DNA of 64,000 nucleotides from Streptomyces sp. man185 (GCA_002551355.1 NTHE01000037.1:18752-82751); one strand, 5' to 3'. Counted from the first letter of the stretch, positions 1-8,864 are shown. Translations and numbers: made by a program. The notes: generated by a model not told the origin, from the sequence alone.

Positions 1-881
1 ATCACCGGCACCCCGTACAGCACGGCGAACGCGCCGAACGCGGAGGCGTAAGGAGCCCCGACCGCCCCCGGGGCGACGTCGGCCAGCTGGTTCACGGCGG
101 TCGTCGACTGGCCGAGCGGCCCCAGCACCAGAAACAGCGTCGGGGTCAGCGCGAGCGGCAGCGGGCCGTGGTGGACCAGCCGCGAGAAGACCAGCGGCAG
201 CACCACCAGCGTGGCCAGCAGCGACAGGCCGAACATCGCGTAGCAGGCGAGCAGCAGCGCCTCGCGCCCCTGCCCGGCCCCGAGGTGCGGCACCAGCAGC
301 GCACCCTGCGAGGCCGAGACCATCGGCGCGACCAGCGGCAGCAGCCAGACCGGCGACGCGGTCCCGGGCGCGGGACGGTGGCGCACGACCATCAGATACG
401 GCACCACGACGGCGGCAGCCAGACCGATCACCGTGCCCGCCACGAACAGCACCACGTCCACCGCGAGCGCCGCCCGCGCGCCCACCACGTCCGCGCCGAC
501 CATCAGGGTGGCCCCGCCGACGGCCATCAGCGCCATCGACAGACAGCCGTAGAACGGGGCGATCGACGGGTCCAGCAGGTGGGCGCGGGCCTGGTCCCGG
601 TGGCAGAGCCAGTGCCCGGCCCGCGCGGTGAGGACGGTCAGCAACAGCACGACCGACAGCGCCCACACCAGCGTGCACACGGCCCGCAGACCGGGAACGT
701 CCACCGGCAGCGCCGCGCCGGCGGACGCGACGATCGCGGTGCCCATCACGCTCGCGTACCAGTTCGGGCCGATGTGCCGCAGGGACGGCAGCCGTGTCGC
801 GTCGCCGGTGCCCGCCGGGCGAGGCGGTATCGCGGCCGAGGGGGACGGTACAGCGGTCCGGGTCTGCGGAAAGATGGCCAT
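1..881 (-). CDS. TDT-family (tellurite-resistance/dicarboxylate) transporter, 3' end missing
   Basis: Partial gene running off the left edge. Translation from the ATG at 881 begins MAIFPQTRTAVPSP and continues open to base 1, about 293 residues. After a short polar N-terminus with RHIGPNWYASVMGTAIV come repeated hydrophobic segments (for example LVWALSVVLLLTVLTA and ALAVDVVLFVAGTVIGLAAA), about eight visible. The RHIGPNWYASVMGTAI opening is typical of the TDT family (TehA/SLAC1/Mae1 fold), inner-membrane transporters of organic anions; the substrate cannot be read from sequence. It is divergent from a LysR regulator 70 bp away, the usual arrangement for a regulator controlling a transporter. 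Family call is good; the specific substrate is unknown. Confidence 0.8.
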   Translation of the reverse strand, partial: MAIFPQTRTAVPSPSAAIPPRPAGTGDATRLPSLRHIGPNWYASVMGTAIVASAGAALPVDVPGLRAVCTLVWALSVVLLLTVLTARAGHWLCHRDQARAHLLDPSIAPFYGCLSMALMAVGGATLMVGADVVGARAALAVDVVLFVAGTVIGLAAAVVVPYLMVVRHRPAPGTASPVWLLPLVAPMVSASQGALLVPHLGAGQGREALLLACYAMFGLSLLATLVVLPLVFSRLVHHGPLPLALTPTLFLVLGPLGQSTTAVNQLADVAPGAVGAPYASAFGAFAVLYGVPV

Positions 882-934
882 GCCACGATTCTTCGTGGCC
901 GGGCCCCCGCCCGCCAGGGACCCCGTTCCTATGA

Positions 935-957
935 GGTCATAAGCTGGATTTATGACC
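935..957. promoter_or_regulatory. LysR-type operator and leaderless promoter overlapping the lysR start codon
   Basis: A perfect inverted repeat GGTCATAA (935-942), seven-base spacer, TTATGACC (950-957) contains the lysR ATG (952) in its right arm. A -10-like TAAGCT (940-945) lies exactly six bases before the ATG, so the transcript probably starts at the start codon. The palindrome fits a LysR recognition site and would allow autorepression as well as control of the divergent transporter. Confidence 0.55.
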
Positions 958-1887
958 GGCGACGACGCACACGCACCCCGCATCCCCCTGTCCCACCGGG
1001 TCCCCGACCTCGGGGCGCTGGAACTGCTGCTCGCCGTCGCCCGGCACGGCAGCCTCGGCCGCGCCGCCAAGGACGTCGGGATCACCCAGCCGGCCGCCTC
1101 CAGCCGCGTCCGGTCCATGGAGCGGCAGCTCGGCGTCGCCCTGCTGGACCGTTCCCCGCGCGGCTCCCGGCTCACCGACGCCGGCGCGCTGGTCACCGAC
1201 TGGGCGCGCCGGGTCGTCGAGGCGGCGGAGGCCTTCGACGCGGGCACGCAGGCGCTGCGCGACCGCCGCGACTCCCGGCTGCGGGTCGCCGCCAGCATGA
1301 CGATCGCCGAGTACCTGCTGCCGGGCTGGCTGATCGCCCTGCGCGGGGAACGCCCGGACACGGCGGTCTCGCTGCTCGTCGGCAACTCCGCAGCCGTCGC
1401 CCGCCGCCTGGTCACGGGCGAGGCGGACCTCGGCTTCGTCGAGGGCCTGTCGATACCGGAGGGCCTCGACGGCACCGTCATCGCCCATGACCGCCTCGTC
1501 GTCGTGGTCGCCCCCAGCCACCCCTGGGCCCGCCGCCGCACCCCGCTGCTGCCCGGCGAACTCGCCGCCACCCCGCTCATCCTCCGCGAACACGGCTCCG
1601 GCACCCGCCAGGTCCTGGACGCCGCGCTCGCCGTGCACGGCGGACTGGCCCAGCCGCTGCTGGAACTCTCCTCCACCACGGCGGTCAAGGGTGCGGCGGA
1701 GAGCGGCGCGGGCCCCTGCGTCCTGAGCGAACTGGCCCTCGGCGAGGAGCTGTCGGCCCGCCGGCTCGTCAAGGTCCCGGTCGCGGGCGTACGGCTGCGC
1801 CGCCAACTGCGCGCCGTCTGGCCCGGCGGCCACCGCCCGACCGGCCCCGCGCGCGATCTGCTGTCCCTGACCGGTCGCGACGCGTGA
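952..1887 (+). CDS. LysR-family transcriptional regulator
   Basis: 311 residues, normal LysR length. The N-terminal winged helix-turn-helix (about residues 20-80) shows the family pattern LGALELLLAVARHGSLGRAA, then ITQPAASSRVRSMERQLG. The remaining part is the periplasmic-binding-protein-like effector domain (about 100-300). The gene is divergent from the TDT transporter at 1-881 and probably controls it. The start at 952 is preceded by TAAGCT-N6, suggesting a leaderless mRNA. A small hairpin at 1961-1975 follows the stop. The effector is unknown; an organic acid carried by the transporter is a reasonable guess only. Confidence 0.9.
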   Translation: MTGDDAHAPRIPLSHRVPDLGALELLLAVARHGSLGRAAKDVGITQPAASSRVRSMERQLGVALLDRSPRGSRLTDAGALVTDWARRVVEAAEAFDAGTQALRDRRDSRLRVAASMTIAEYLLPGWLIALRGERPDTAVSLLVGNSAAVARRLVTGEADLGFVEGLSIPEGLDGTVIAHDRLVVVVAPSHPWARRRTPLLPGELAATPLILREHGSGTRQVLDAALAVHGGLAQPLLELSSTTAVKGAAESGAGPCVLSELALGEELSARRLVKVPVAGVRLRRQLRAVWPGGHRPTGPARDLLSLTGRDA

Positions 1888-1911
1888 CCCCGGAACCCAG
1901 AGGACCCGCGA

Positions 1912-1975
1912 ACCCCGAGAACACCCAAGAACCCCGAGAACACCCGAGAACTCAGCGAATCCCGAGAACCTCGGG
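1912..1975 (+). repeat. Short direct repeats ending in a small hairpin downstream of lysR
   Basis: Four imperfect copies of a unit close to CCCGAGAACACC lie between lysR and the DUF2510 gene. The last copy forms a 6-bp stem CCCGAG-AAC-CTCGGG (1961-1975). It may act as a weak terminator for lysR; there is no T tract. Confidence 0.4.
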
Positions 1976-1981
1976 GACCCG

Positions 1982-2010
1982 GTGACCGTGTCGGAGCCGG
2001 ACTTTAGAGT
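1982..2010 (+). promoter_or_regulatory. Probable leaderless promoter for the DUF2510 gene
   Basis: A weak -35 GTGACC (1982-1987), 17-base spacer and -10 TAGAGT (2005-2010) lie six bases before the ATG at 2017. Transcription would start at the ATG. No ribosome site is visible. Confidence 0.5.
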
Positions 2011-2016
2011 GTGGGC

Positions 2017-2982
2017 ATGAGTTACGCGACGCCGCCCGGCTGGTATCCGGACACCGGCGCACCCGGCCTTGAGCGCTGGTGGGACGGCGCGGCCTGGACC
2101 GCGCACACCCGCCCGCTCGCCGCCGCCGCCCGGCCCGCACCGGCGGAGTTCGGCCCCGTGGAGTTCGGCCCGCCGTCGCTTCCGCTCCCGCACCAGCGCC
2201 GCCCCCAGGACGGACCGGTGGGCGGCAGCCGGACGAAGATCCTGGCGATCACGCTCTCCGGGGTGCTGGTCCTGGGCGCGGCCGTCACCGGGGCGGTCCT
2301 GCTGGGCCGCGACGACAGCGGTACGCCGACGGCTCCGACGACGACCACCTCGTCCCCGGGCCCCGTCACCACTCCCACGGCGACCGCCACGACCTCCGCC
2401 GAGCCCGACCCCGACGAGGACCCGGCCGTCCTCGTCGACCAGCTCAACGGGGTCACATTGCCGGTGCCGGAGGGCTGGGAGAAGCCGGAGGGCACCACCG
2501 CGGGCGTCCCCACCATCCGCACCGAGCAGTCCTACGACTGCCCCGGCGGCTCGTCGTTCTGCTACCACGGCACGGTCACCACCCACACCGCCCGGGGCGG
2601 GGAGAGCGATCCCGAGGCCCTCGCCGAGGCCGACATCGTCACCGCCGCCGACCGTGCCTACGACGAGGACACCTTCGGCCGGCGCCTCCACGGCGGCATC
2701 AGGTCCCACAAGGTGCTCAGGACGCAGGAGCTGACCGTCGCCGGACGCACCGGCTATCTGGTGCGCTGGCAGGTCACCACCGGCAAGGGGCCCGGCGGTT
2801 ACGTGCAGTCCCTCGCCTTCCCCTCGTCGGTGGGCACCGAGACCCCGGTGATCGTCCGGTTCGCCTTCGACGCCGACGCGGCTGACCTGCCGCTCTCCCT
2901 GATGGACACGATCACCAAGGGCATCCGCCCGCTCGGCGACAGCGAGACGAGCGGCGGCGTGGGCGCGTCCATCGGCCCCTGA
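2017..2982 (+). CDS. DUF2510 domain membrane-anchored protein
   Basis: 321 residues from the ATG at 2017; a GTG at 2011 is also in frame but falls inside the promoter spacing. Residues 6-30 (PPGWYPDTGAPGLERWWDG, then AAWTAHTRP) are a DUF2510 motif, a short Trp-rich module common at the N-terminus of actinobacterial membrane proteins. A proline-rich linker leads to one transmembrane helix (about residues 75-95, ILAITLSGVLVLGAAVTGAV). A Thr/Pro-rich stretch and an extracellular domain of about 190 residues with two cysteines (DCPGGSSFC) follow. Orientation is likely N-in. Function unknown; probably a cell-envelope protein. Confidence 0.75.
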   Translation: MSYATPPGWYPDTGAPGLERWWDGAAWTAHTRPLAAAARPAPAEFGPVEFGPPSLPLPHQRRPQDGPVGGSRTKILAITLSGVLVLGAAVTGAVLLGRDDSGTPTAPTTTTSSPGPVTTPTATATTSAEPDPDEDPAVLVDQLNGVTLPVPEGWEKPEGTTAGVPTIRTEQSYDCPGGSSFCYHGTVTTHTARGGESDPEALAEADIVTAADRAYDEDTFGRRLHGGIRSHKVLRTQELTVAGRTGYLVRWQVTTGKGPGGYVQSLAFPSSVGTETPVIVRFAFDADAADLPLSLMDTITKGIRPLGDSETSGGVGASIGP

Positions 2983-3025
2983 ACCCGCGCACGCCACAGC
3001 TCAGGCCAGGTCGGGTCGGGCCGGG

Positions 3026-4228
3026 TCAGAGGAAGGTCTGTCCCTCGCCCCGGTACGTCGGAACGCTCGCCGTGACCCGGTCGCCCTCGATCAGCTGCAG
3101 CGCGTCGAAGCGCTCGCACAGCTCCCCGGCCTTGGCGTGCCGGAACCAGACCTTGTCACCGATCAGCAGGTCGTCGGCGGGGGAGCCCAGCAGCGGCGTC
3201 TGCACCTCACCCGCGCCCTCCTGCGGGTCGTACCGCAGCCCCTCCGGCAGATACGGCACCGGCGAGCGGTCCGCACCGGCCGCGCCGGACGCCGGATAGC
3301 CGCCGCCGAGGACCGTCACCACGCCCACGCCGGGCCTGCGCACCACCGGCTGTGCGAACAGGGCCGCCGGCCGGCCGGTGAACGACGTGTAGTTGTCGAA
3401 CAGCCGCGGCACGTACAGCCCCGACCCGGCGGCGATCTCCGTGACCGCGCTCTCGGCCGCCGTGTGCTGCACGCTGCCGGTCCCGCCGCCGTTCACGAAC
3501 TCCAGGTCCGGTGCGACCGCCCGGACCGCCCGCACCACCTCGGCCCGGCGCACCGCCAGCTCCTTGCGGGCGGCGGCCTGCATCAGCCGGATCGCCCGGG
3601 ACCGCAGCGGCCGTCCCGTCAGCGCGTCGCCGACCCCGGCGACATGCCCCTCGTACGCCATCAGTCCCACCAGCCGGAAGCCCGGCCGCCGGGCCACCGA
3701 GCGGGCCAGCTCGGCGAGCTGGGCGGGGGAGCGCAGCGGCGAGCGCAGCGCGCCGATCCGCACACGGCCGCCCAGCATGCGCAGCGAGGTGTCCAGCTCC
3801 AGACAGACCCGGATCTCCTCCTGGCCGCCCGCCCGGGACGCGTCGATCAGCTCCAGTTGGGCGTGGTCGTCGACCATCACCGTCACGGTCGCGGCCAGCT
3901 TCGGATCGGCGGCCAGTTCGGCGAAGGCGGCCCGGTCGGCGGAGGGATAGGCCAGCAGCACGTCGTCGAATCCGGCCCGCGCCAGCCACAGCGACTCCGC
4001 CAGCGTGTACGACATGATCCCGGCGAACCCGGGCCGCGCGAGCACCCGCTCCAGCAGGGCCCGGCACCGCACCGACTTGCTCGCCACCCGGACCGGCTTT
4101 CCGGCCGCCCGCCGCACCAGATCGTCGGCGTTGGCGTCGAACGCCTCCAGATCGACGATCGCGATCGGGGCGTCGAGATGGGCGGTGGCCCGGTTGTAGC
4201 GGGTCCGGTCAGCGGCGCGGGCAGTCAT
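3026..4228 (-). CDS. Amino acid deaminase/aldolase, alanine-racemase-like PLP fold
   Basis: 400 residues. The N-terminal half is an alanine racemase-type TIM barrel binding pyridoxal phosphate: APIAIVDLEAFDANADDLVRR is followed by KPVRVASKSVRC, whose lysine is the expected Schiff-base position. The C-terminal part resembles the D-serine dehydratase/D-threonine aldolase metal-binding domain (GDKVWFRHAKAGELCERF). Relatives in Streptomyces are annotated as amino acid deaminase/aldolase acting on D-amino acids. The gene ends convergently to the DUF2510 gene 43 bp away. True alanine racemase is less likely because the Ala-racemase C-terminal domain is not apparent. Confidence 0.75.
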   Translation of the reverse strand: MTARAADRTRYNRATAHLDAPIAIVDLEAFDANADDLVRRAAGKPVRVASKSVRCRALLERVLARPGFAGIMSYTLAESLWLARAGFDDVLLAYPSADRAAFAELAADPKLAATVTVMVDDHAQLELIDASRAGGQEEIRVCLELDTSLRMLGGRVRIGALRSPLRSPAQLAELARSVARRPGFRLVGLMAYEGHVAGVGDALTGRPLRSRAIRLMQAAARKELAVRRAEVVRAVRAVAPDLEFVNGGGTGSVQHTAAESAVTEIAAGSGLYVPRLFDNYTSFTGRPAALFAQPVVRRPGVGVVTVLGGGYPASGAAGADRSPVPYLPEGLRYDPQEGAGEVQTPLLGSPADDLLIGDKVWFRHAKAGELCERFDALQLIEGDRVTASVPTYRGEGQTFL

Positions 4229-4416
4229 GGCCGCAGCTTGCCAGAGAGCCGCTACGGCTGGGTAGGGGGACGATCAGGACAGATCCTCCGGCGACGGGGC
4301 GTCCCGTTCCCCGCCGCCCGCCCGCAGCCCGTAGAGTGACCTGCACGCGAGCACCAACGGGCCTGTCAGCGGCGGTGATCCGTGGTCGGTACGAGGACGT
4401 GTTAGCAGGGGGCCGG

Positions 4417-5817
4417 ATGAGTACCGAAGCGCAGCGCGCCCCTGTGCCGCCCCGCCCGACGACCCCTCCCACGCCCCCCGCTCCCGTACCCCCGGCACCT
4501 GCTTCCGCGCCCCCGGCACCAGCTTCCGGGACCGCGGCTCCTGCTTCCGTACCCCGGGCTCCTGCTTCCGTGCCCGCGGCTCCTGCTTCCAGGCCGTCGG
4601 CACCCGCTTCCGCACCCCCGGCACCCGCTTCCGCACCCCCGGCACCCGCTTCCGCACCCCCGGCACCCGCTTCCGCACCCCCGGCACCAGCTTCCGTGCC
4701 GTCGGCGCCGGCCGCCGGGCCGTCGGCCCGTCCGGCGGCTTCGGCCCCGCAGGCCGTACCGGCACCTTCCGCCCGGATGGCCCCGCCCGCCCCTTCCACC
4801 TCGCAGCCCCCGCCGGCCCCGCCTGTCCAGCGGCCCGCGCCTGCGTCGCCCTCCACCGGCCCTTCGTACCCGGGGCCGCCCCACGCGTCTCCTGCGCACC
4901 CGGTCCCGCCGCCCGTCACCCGGCGCAGGCCCGTCGGAGCCGTCCACCTGACGCCCGCGCCGGGAGCTGTCCCGCCGCCCCCCGGCGGCTACCGGGCGCC
5001 GGTCCGCCACGGCTACCCCGAGACCCCCGCCGAGACCACCACCCGGCTGCGCCCGGTCCGCCCCCGGCAGCGGTGGCGTACCGCCTCGGCCGCCGCCTGC
5101 GTCGTCCTCGGGCTCGGGCTGATCGGCGGGGCCGCCACCGGAGCCTGGCTGACCGGCGACTCCTCGGCCGAGACCACCAGAAGCCCGTACACCGCCGCAC
5201 GCGCCGCGTGGCACAGCGTCCCCGTCGACACACTGTTCCCGCGCACCGTCCAGGGCAGGGGCGCGGGCCCCGGCGGCACCCATCGCACCTGGACCCGGGT
5301 CGCCGTGGCCGCCGACAGCACCTGCACCGACGGGCTCGACCCGCTCCTGCTGACCACGCTCCGGTCCGTCGGCTGCGAACGGCTGGTGCGCGCCTCGTAC
5401 ACCGACGCCACCCGCTCCGCCGTCACCACCGTCGGCCTGGTCTTCACGGAGGCCGACGCTTCGGGCATGAGGGTCCTGCGCACCCGGTTCACCGAGCAGA
5501 AGCTCGGCGCGCGCAAGGACCTCATGCCCCGTACGTACGCCCCCGAGGGCACCCCCGCGGCTCCCTTCGGCGACGGACAGCGCGCCAGCTGGACGGTCAA
5601 CCCGCTCACCGAGATCCCCGTCGTCGTCCTCGCCGTCTCCGGCTTCGCGGACGGGCGCGCCGTCGCCGAGCCCCAGCCCGCGGCCGACGCCATGGCCCCG
5701 GGAGCCGGGACGGACATCGCCCAGGCCGGGCTCGGCCACGAGGCCAAGGGCATCGCGGACCGGGTGGAGCGCGGGCTGCGCACAGCCGTCGCCGAACTCA
5801 CGGAGCAGCCCGGATGA
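4417..5817 (+). CDS. Pro/Ala-repeat single-pass membrane protein coupled to mycosin
   Basis: 466 residues from the ATG at 4417, chosen because GCAGGGGG lies just upstream; an earlier in-frame start lacks a site. Residues 1-220 are almost entirely Pro/Ala/Ser, including ten copies of a seven-residue unit APASAPP. A transmembrane helix follows at about 221-245 (AACVVLGLGLIGGAATGAWL), then an extracellular domain of about 220 residues with a Cys pair (DSTCTDGLDPLLLTTLRSVG then C). The stop overlaps the ATG of the mycosin gene by 4 bp, so the two are translationally coupled. The outer domain may work with that protease. Family not recognised by name. Confidence 0.7.
   Translation: MSTEAQRAPVPPRPTTPPTPPAPVPPAPASAPPAPASGTAAPASVPRAPASVPAAPASRPSAPASAPPAPASAPPAPASAPPAPASAPPAPASVPSAPAAGPSARPAASAPQAVPAPSARMAPPAPSTSQPPPAPPVQRPAPASPSTGPSYPGPPHASPAHPVPPPVTRRRPVGAVHLTPAPGAVPPPPGGYRAPVRHGYPETPAETTTRLRPVRPRQRWRTASAAACVVLGLGLIGGAATGAWLTGDSSAETTRSPYTAARAAWHSVPVDTLFPRTVQGRGAGPGGTHRTWTRVAVAADSTCTDGLDPLLLTTLRSVGCERLVRASYTDATRSAVTTVGLVFTEADASGMRVLRTRFTEQKLGARKDLMPRTYAPEGTPAAPFGDGQRASWTVNPLTEIPVVVLAVSGFADGRAVAEPQPAADAMAPGAGTDIAQAGLGHEAKGIADRVERGLRTAVAELTEQPG
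4494..4703 (+). repeat. Ten-unit 21-bp tandem repeat inside a coding region
   Basis: Ten consecutive 21-base units code for APASAPP-type heptads. Units 6 to 9 (4599-4682) are identical at the DNA level, which implies recent unit duplication and likely length variation between strains. Confidence 0.9.
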
Positions 5818-6995
5818 CCCGACGACCCCACCGCGCCCTCGCCGCGGTCTGCGCCGCCGCCGTCCTGGTCCTGACCCCCGCCGCGCCCGCCCAGGCGGAC
5901 GCCATCCGCGACCAGCAGTGGGCCCTGGAGGCCCTGCACACGGACCGGGCCTGGGAGACCACCCGGGGCGGGGGAGTCACCGTCGCCGTCCTGGACACCG
6001 GGGTCGACGACGCCCACCCCGACCTGACGGGCCAGGTGCTCCCGGGCAAGGACCTCGTCGGTTTCGGCGCCGCCCGCGGCGACTCCTCCTGGGCCCTGCA
6101 CGGCACCGCGATGGCCGGCATCATCGCCGGACGCGGCAACGGCCCCGGTCGCACCGACGGCGTCCTCGGCATCGCGCCCGAGGCCCGGATCCTGCCGGTC
6201 CGGGTCATCCTGGAGTCCAAGGACCCGGCCCGCGCCAAGGCGCGCAAGTCCCGCGGTGCCGCCCTCGCCGACGGCATCCGCTGGGCCGCCGACAACGGCG
6301 CCGACGTCATCAACCTCTCCCTGGGCGACGACAGCGAGTCCGCCCACCCCGACCCCGGCGAGGACGCGGCCATCCAGTACGCCCTCTCCAAGGGCGTTCC
6401 CGTGGTCGCCTCGGCGGGCAACGGCGGGGAGAAGGGGGACCGGATCTCCTACCCCGCCGCCTATCCGGGGGTGATCGCGGTCGCCGCCGTCGACGAGTAC
6501 GGCACCCACGCCTCGTTCTCCACGCGCCGCTGGTATGCCACCGTCAGCGCCCCCGGCGTCGACATCGTGGTCGCCAACCCGGACGGTCACTACTACATCG
6601 AGTGGGGCACCTCGGCCGCCGCCGCGTTCGTCTCCGGCGCGGTCGCCCTGGTCCGCGCCGCCCACCCCGGCCTCGGCCCGGCCCAGATCAAGAAGCTCCT
6701 CGCCGACACCGCCCGCGACGCCCCCGCCCAGGGTCGCGACGACGCCCGCGGCTACGGCATCGTCGACCCGGCGGAGGCCATCGAGGCGGGCGGCCGGATG
6801 CGCCCGGCGGACCTGGACGCCAAGGCCGCCCCGGCCGGACACCAGGGGCGGTACTTCGGCGAGGGCCCGACCCCGCCCCGTACCGAGGAGGCAACGGTCA
6901 ACTGGGCCGCCCCGCTCGCCGGCGGCCTCGGCGCGGCGCTGCTGGCCGTCGCCGTCGTCCTGTGGCGCGGCCGCAACGCTTCCGGCCGCCGCTGA
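5814..6995 (+). CDS. Type VII secretion-associated serine protease, mycosin-like
   Basis: 393 residues. A signal peptide (about 1-30, ending APAQA) is followed by a subtilisin S8 domain with the complete triad: Asp61 in VAVLDTGVD, His96 in HGTAMAGIIAG, Ser267 in WGTSAAAAFVSG. A C-terminal transmembrane helix (about 363-385, LAGGLGAALLAVAVVLW) anchors it with the protease outside. This is the layout of mycosins, subtilases tied to ESX/type VII secretion. The ATG overlaps the stop of the preceding membrane protein. No EccB/C/D/E or WXG100 gene is present in this window, so it is an orphan mycosin here. Confidence 0.88.
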   Translation: MTRRPHRALAAVCAAAVLVLTPAAPAQADAIRDQQWALEALHTDRAWETTRGGGVTVAVLDTGVDDAHPDLTGQVLPGKDLVGFGAARGDSSWALHGTAMAGIIAGRGNGPGRTDGVLGIAPEARILPVRVILESKDPARAKARKSRGAALADGIRWAADNGADVINLSLGDDSESAHPDPGEDAAIQYALSKGVPVVASAGNGGEKGDRISYPAAYPGVIAVAAVDEYGTHASFSTRRWYATVSAPGVDIVVANPDGHYYIEWGTSAAAAFVSGAVALVRAAHPGLGPAQIKKLLADTARDAPAQGRDDARGYGIVDPAEAIEAGGRMRPADLDAKAAPAGHQGRYFGEGPTPPRTEEATVNWAAPLAGGLGAALLAVAVVLWRGRNASGRR

Positions 6996-7315
6996 ACGCC
7001 GCCCGGACCGGATCGGACCGCCGCACCACCTCACCGGGCCGCCCCGGGCACCGCGTCCCTCGTGCCGCGGGCGGCCGGACCCGGGTCCCCGGCGGGCCCG
7101 TCGCCGCGCGGGGCGGCCCCGCGCCGCACCACGACCACCGCCACCAGGCCGGGTCTTCCGGACCTCATCGCCCACGCCCGCGACGAGGCGGACGCGCCGC
7201 TGGCCGGGGCGGCGAAGCGCCATTGACGCGTGGGGCTCGCGCGGCGGAACCCGGGCCCGCGCCCCCCACCCCACCTGCGGGCAGGACGCCGGACGCCAGG
7301 CACTACCCTCGTCCC
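6996..7315 (+). other. Intergenic region between mycosin gene and sseB
   Basis: 320 bases without a convincing gene. A GTG-initiated 54-codon frame (7062-7226) ends in LPDLIAHARDEADAPLAGAA and has no ribosome site; it could be a gene remnant. The right end carries the leaderless sseB promoter (TACCCT, 7304-7309, six bases before the GTG). Confidence 0.5.
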
Positions 7316-8044
7316 GTGGAGCTCAAGAACATTCCGGACCCCGGTTTCTCCGACGACGACGGCTCGGCGTCCCCCGCCCTGACCGGGGCGCTGGATGCCT
7401 GGTCCCGGGACCGGAGCGCCGTCGGCCCGGTCCTCGCGGCCCTGAAGGACGCCCGGCTCCTGGTCCCCGTCGTCGCCGTCCTCGGCGAGGTCGAGGAGGA
7501 CGAGAAGGGGCTCCGGCGCGAGAAGACCAGCGACATGGCCGTGCCCACCCTGAAGGCCGGTGACCGGCGCGCGCTGCCCGCCTTCACCTCGACCGCCTCG
7601 CTCGCGCTCTGGGACCCCGAGGCGCGCCCCGTCGCCGTACCGCTGCACCAGGCCCTCCAGGCCGCCGCCCACGAGAAGGCCGACACCGTCGTGCTGGACC
7701 TCGCCGGGCCCGTCGCCTTCGAGCTGAGCGGGCAGGCGCTCCTGGCGCTGGCCGAGAACCGCACGAGCACCGACCCGCTCCAGGACCCCGCCGTCATCGA
7801 GGCCGTACGGGAGGCCGTGGCCGCCGACCCCGCCGTGGTCCGCGCTCATCTCGGGCCCGGCAGCGCGGACGGCACCCTCGCGCTCGTCCTCGCCCCGGAC
7901 GCGGTGCCCGCCGAGGCGGCCCGCCGCATCGCCGGCGCGCTGTCGGCCAGCGAGGTGCTGCGGGCCCGGCTGGTGAGCGGCCTGGACCTGGCCCTCCTCC
8001 CGGCCGGTACGGCCACGCCGGGGGAGCCCCTCTTCGCCCGCTGA
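7316..8044 (+). CDS. SseB family protein (enhanced serine sensitivity type)
   Basis: 242 residues from GTG 7316, which lies six bases after TACCCT and so is probably leaderless. The first 120 residues match the SseB N-terminal domain (KDARLLVPVVAVLGEVEEDE; DMAVPTLKAGDRRALPAFTS; WDPEARPVAVP), and the rest the SseB C-terminal region. SseB proteins are linked genetically to serine sensitivity in E. coli; their biochemical role is unclear. In actinobacteria the gene commonly lies near infC-rpmI-rplT, as here. Confidence 0.8.
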   Translation: MELKNIPDPGFSDDDGSASPALTGALDAWSRDRSAVGPVLAALKDARLLVPVVAVLGEVEEDEKGLRREKTSDMAVPTLKAGDRRALPAFTSTASLALWDPEARPVAVPLHQALQAAAHEKADTVVLDLAGPVAFELSGQALLALAENRTSTDPLQDPAVIEAVREAVAADPAVVRAHLGPGSADGTLALVLAPDAVPAEAARRIAGALSASEVLRARLVSGLDLALLPAGTATPGEPLFAR

Positions 8045-8150
8045 CCGGCGGCCGATCCGGTCCGACGAGCGCGAAGCGCCCGCCGCCGTGAGAATTGGTC
8101 GGGAAAATCGGAGGAATCCGACGAACCGGACTACATCGCGAGGTGGTTCC

Positions 8151-8864
8151 ATGCAGAAGCGGATCGTGGCGTCAGAGTTCCTCGGTACTCTGCTGCTGGT
8201 GTTCTTCGCCGTGGGGTCCGCGGTGGTCGCCGTCGAATACCTCGGCACGGTGGGCATCGCCCTCACCTTCGGCTTCACCCTCCTCGCTCTGGCCTACGCG
8301 CTCGGCCCGATCTCCGGGTGCCACGTGAACCCGGCCGTGACGCTGGGCATGCTGATGGCCGGCCGGATCGACCTCCGAACCGCCGTGGAGCGCTGGGTGG
8401 CCCAGTTCCTCGGCGCGATCGTCGGGTCGGCCCTGCTGTTCCTGCTGGCGAAGCAGATCCCCGGTCTGGAGACCAGCGGCGAGTTCGGCACCAACGGCTA
8501 CGACGACCGGTCGGCCGTCGGCATCAACATCGGCGGCGCGTTCCTCGCCGAGGTGGTGCTCACCTTCCTGCTCGTCTACGTGGTCCTCGCGGTGACCCAC
8601 AAAGTGGCGGTCACCGGCTTCGACGGGCTGCCCATCGGCCTGGCGCTCGCCGCGATCCACCTGGTGGGCATCCCGTTGACCGGGACCTCGGTCAACCCGG
8701 CGCGGAGCTTCGGACCGGCGCTCTTCGCGGGCGGCGCCGCGCTCTCCCAGCTCTGGCTGTTCATCGTCGCGCCCCTCGTCGGCGGAGCGATCGCCGCCTA
8801 CGTCCACCGGCTCACCCACCCCTTCCCCAACGTCCTGCCCGAGGAGACGGAGGACGCCATCTGA
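8151..8864 (+). CDS. MIP-family aquaporin/glycerol channel
   Basis: 237 residues, start ATG 8151 chosen for the GAGGTGG ribosome site upstream. Six transmembrane helices and both pore half-helices with the NPA boxes are present: GCHVNPAVTLG (about residues 58-68) and GTSVNPARSFG (about 180-190). The length and the Arg directly after the second NPA box resemble the water-selective AqpZ group more than the longer glycerol facilitators, though selectivity is inferred. It ends convergently with the DUF1844 gene across a strong terminator hairpin. Confidence 0.88.
   Translation: MQKRIVASEFLGTLLLVFFAVGSAVVAVEYLGTVGIALTFGFTLLALAYALGPISGCHVNPAVTLGMLMAGRIDLRTAVERWVAQFLGAIVGSALLFLLAKQIPGLETSGEFGTNGYDDRSAVGINIGGAFLAEVVLTFLLVYVVLAVTHKVAVTGFDGLPIGLALAAIHLVGIPLTGTSVNPARSFGPALFAGGAALSQLWLFIVAPLVGGAIAAYVHRLTHPFPNVLPEETEDAI

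Noticed and set aside
168..1490. 440-codon plus-strand frame opposite the TDT transporter
   Set aside because: Gln/Arg/His-rich shadow of the transporter; the minus frame encodes clear transmembrane helices.
1912..1975. CRISPR-like array
   Set aside because: Repeats are short (about 12 bases), imperfect and without spacers of regular length; no cas genes in the window.
5814..6995. Part of a full ESX/type VII secretion locus
   Set aside because: No WXG100, EccB, EccC, EccD or EccE genes are present near the mycosin.
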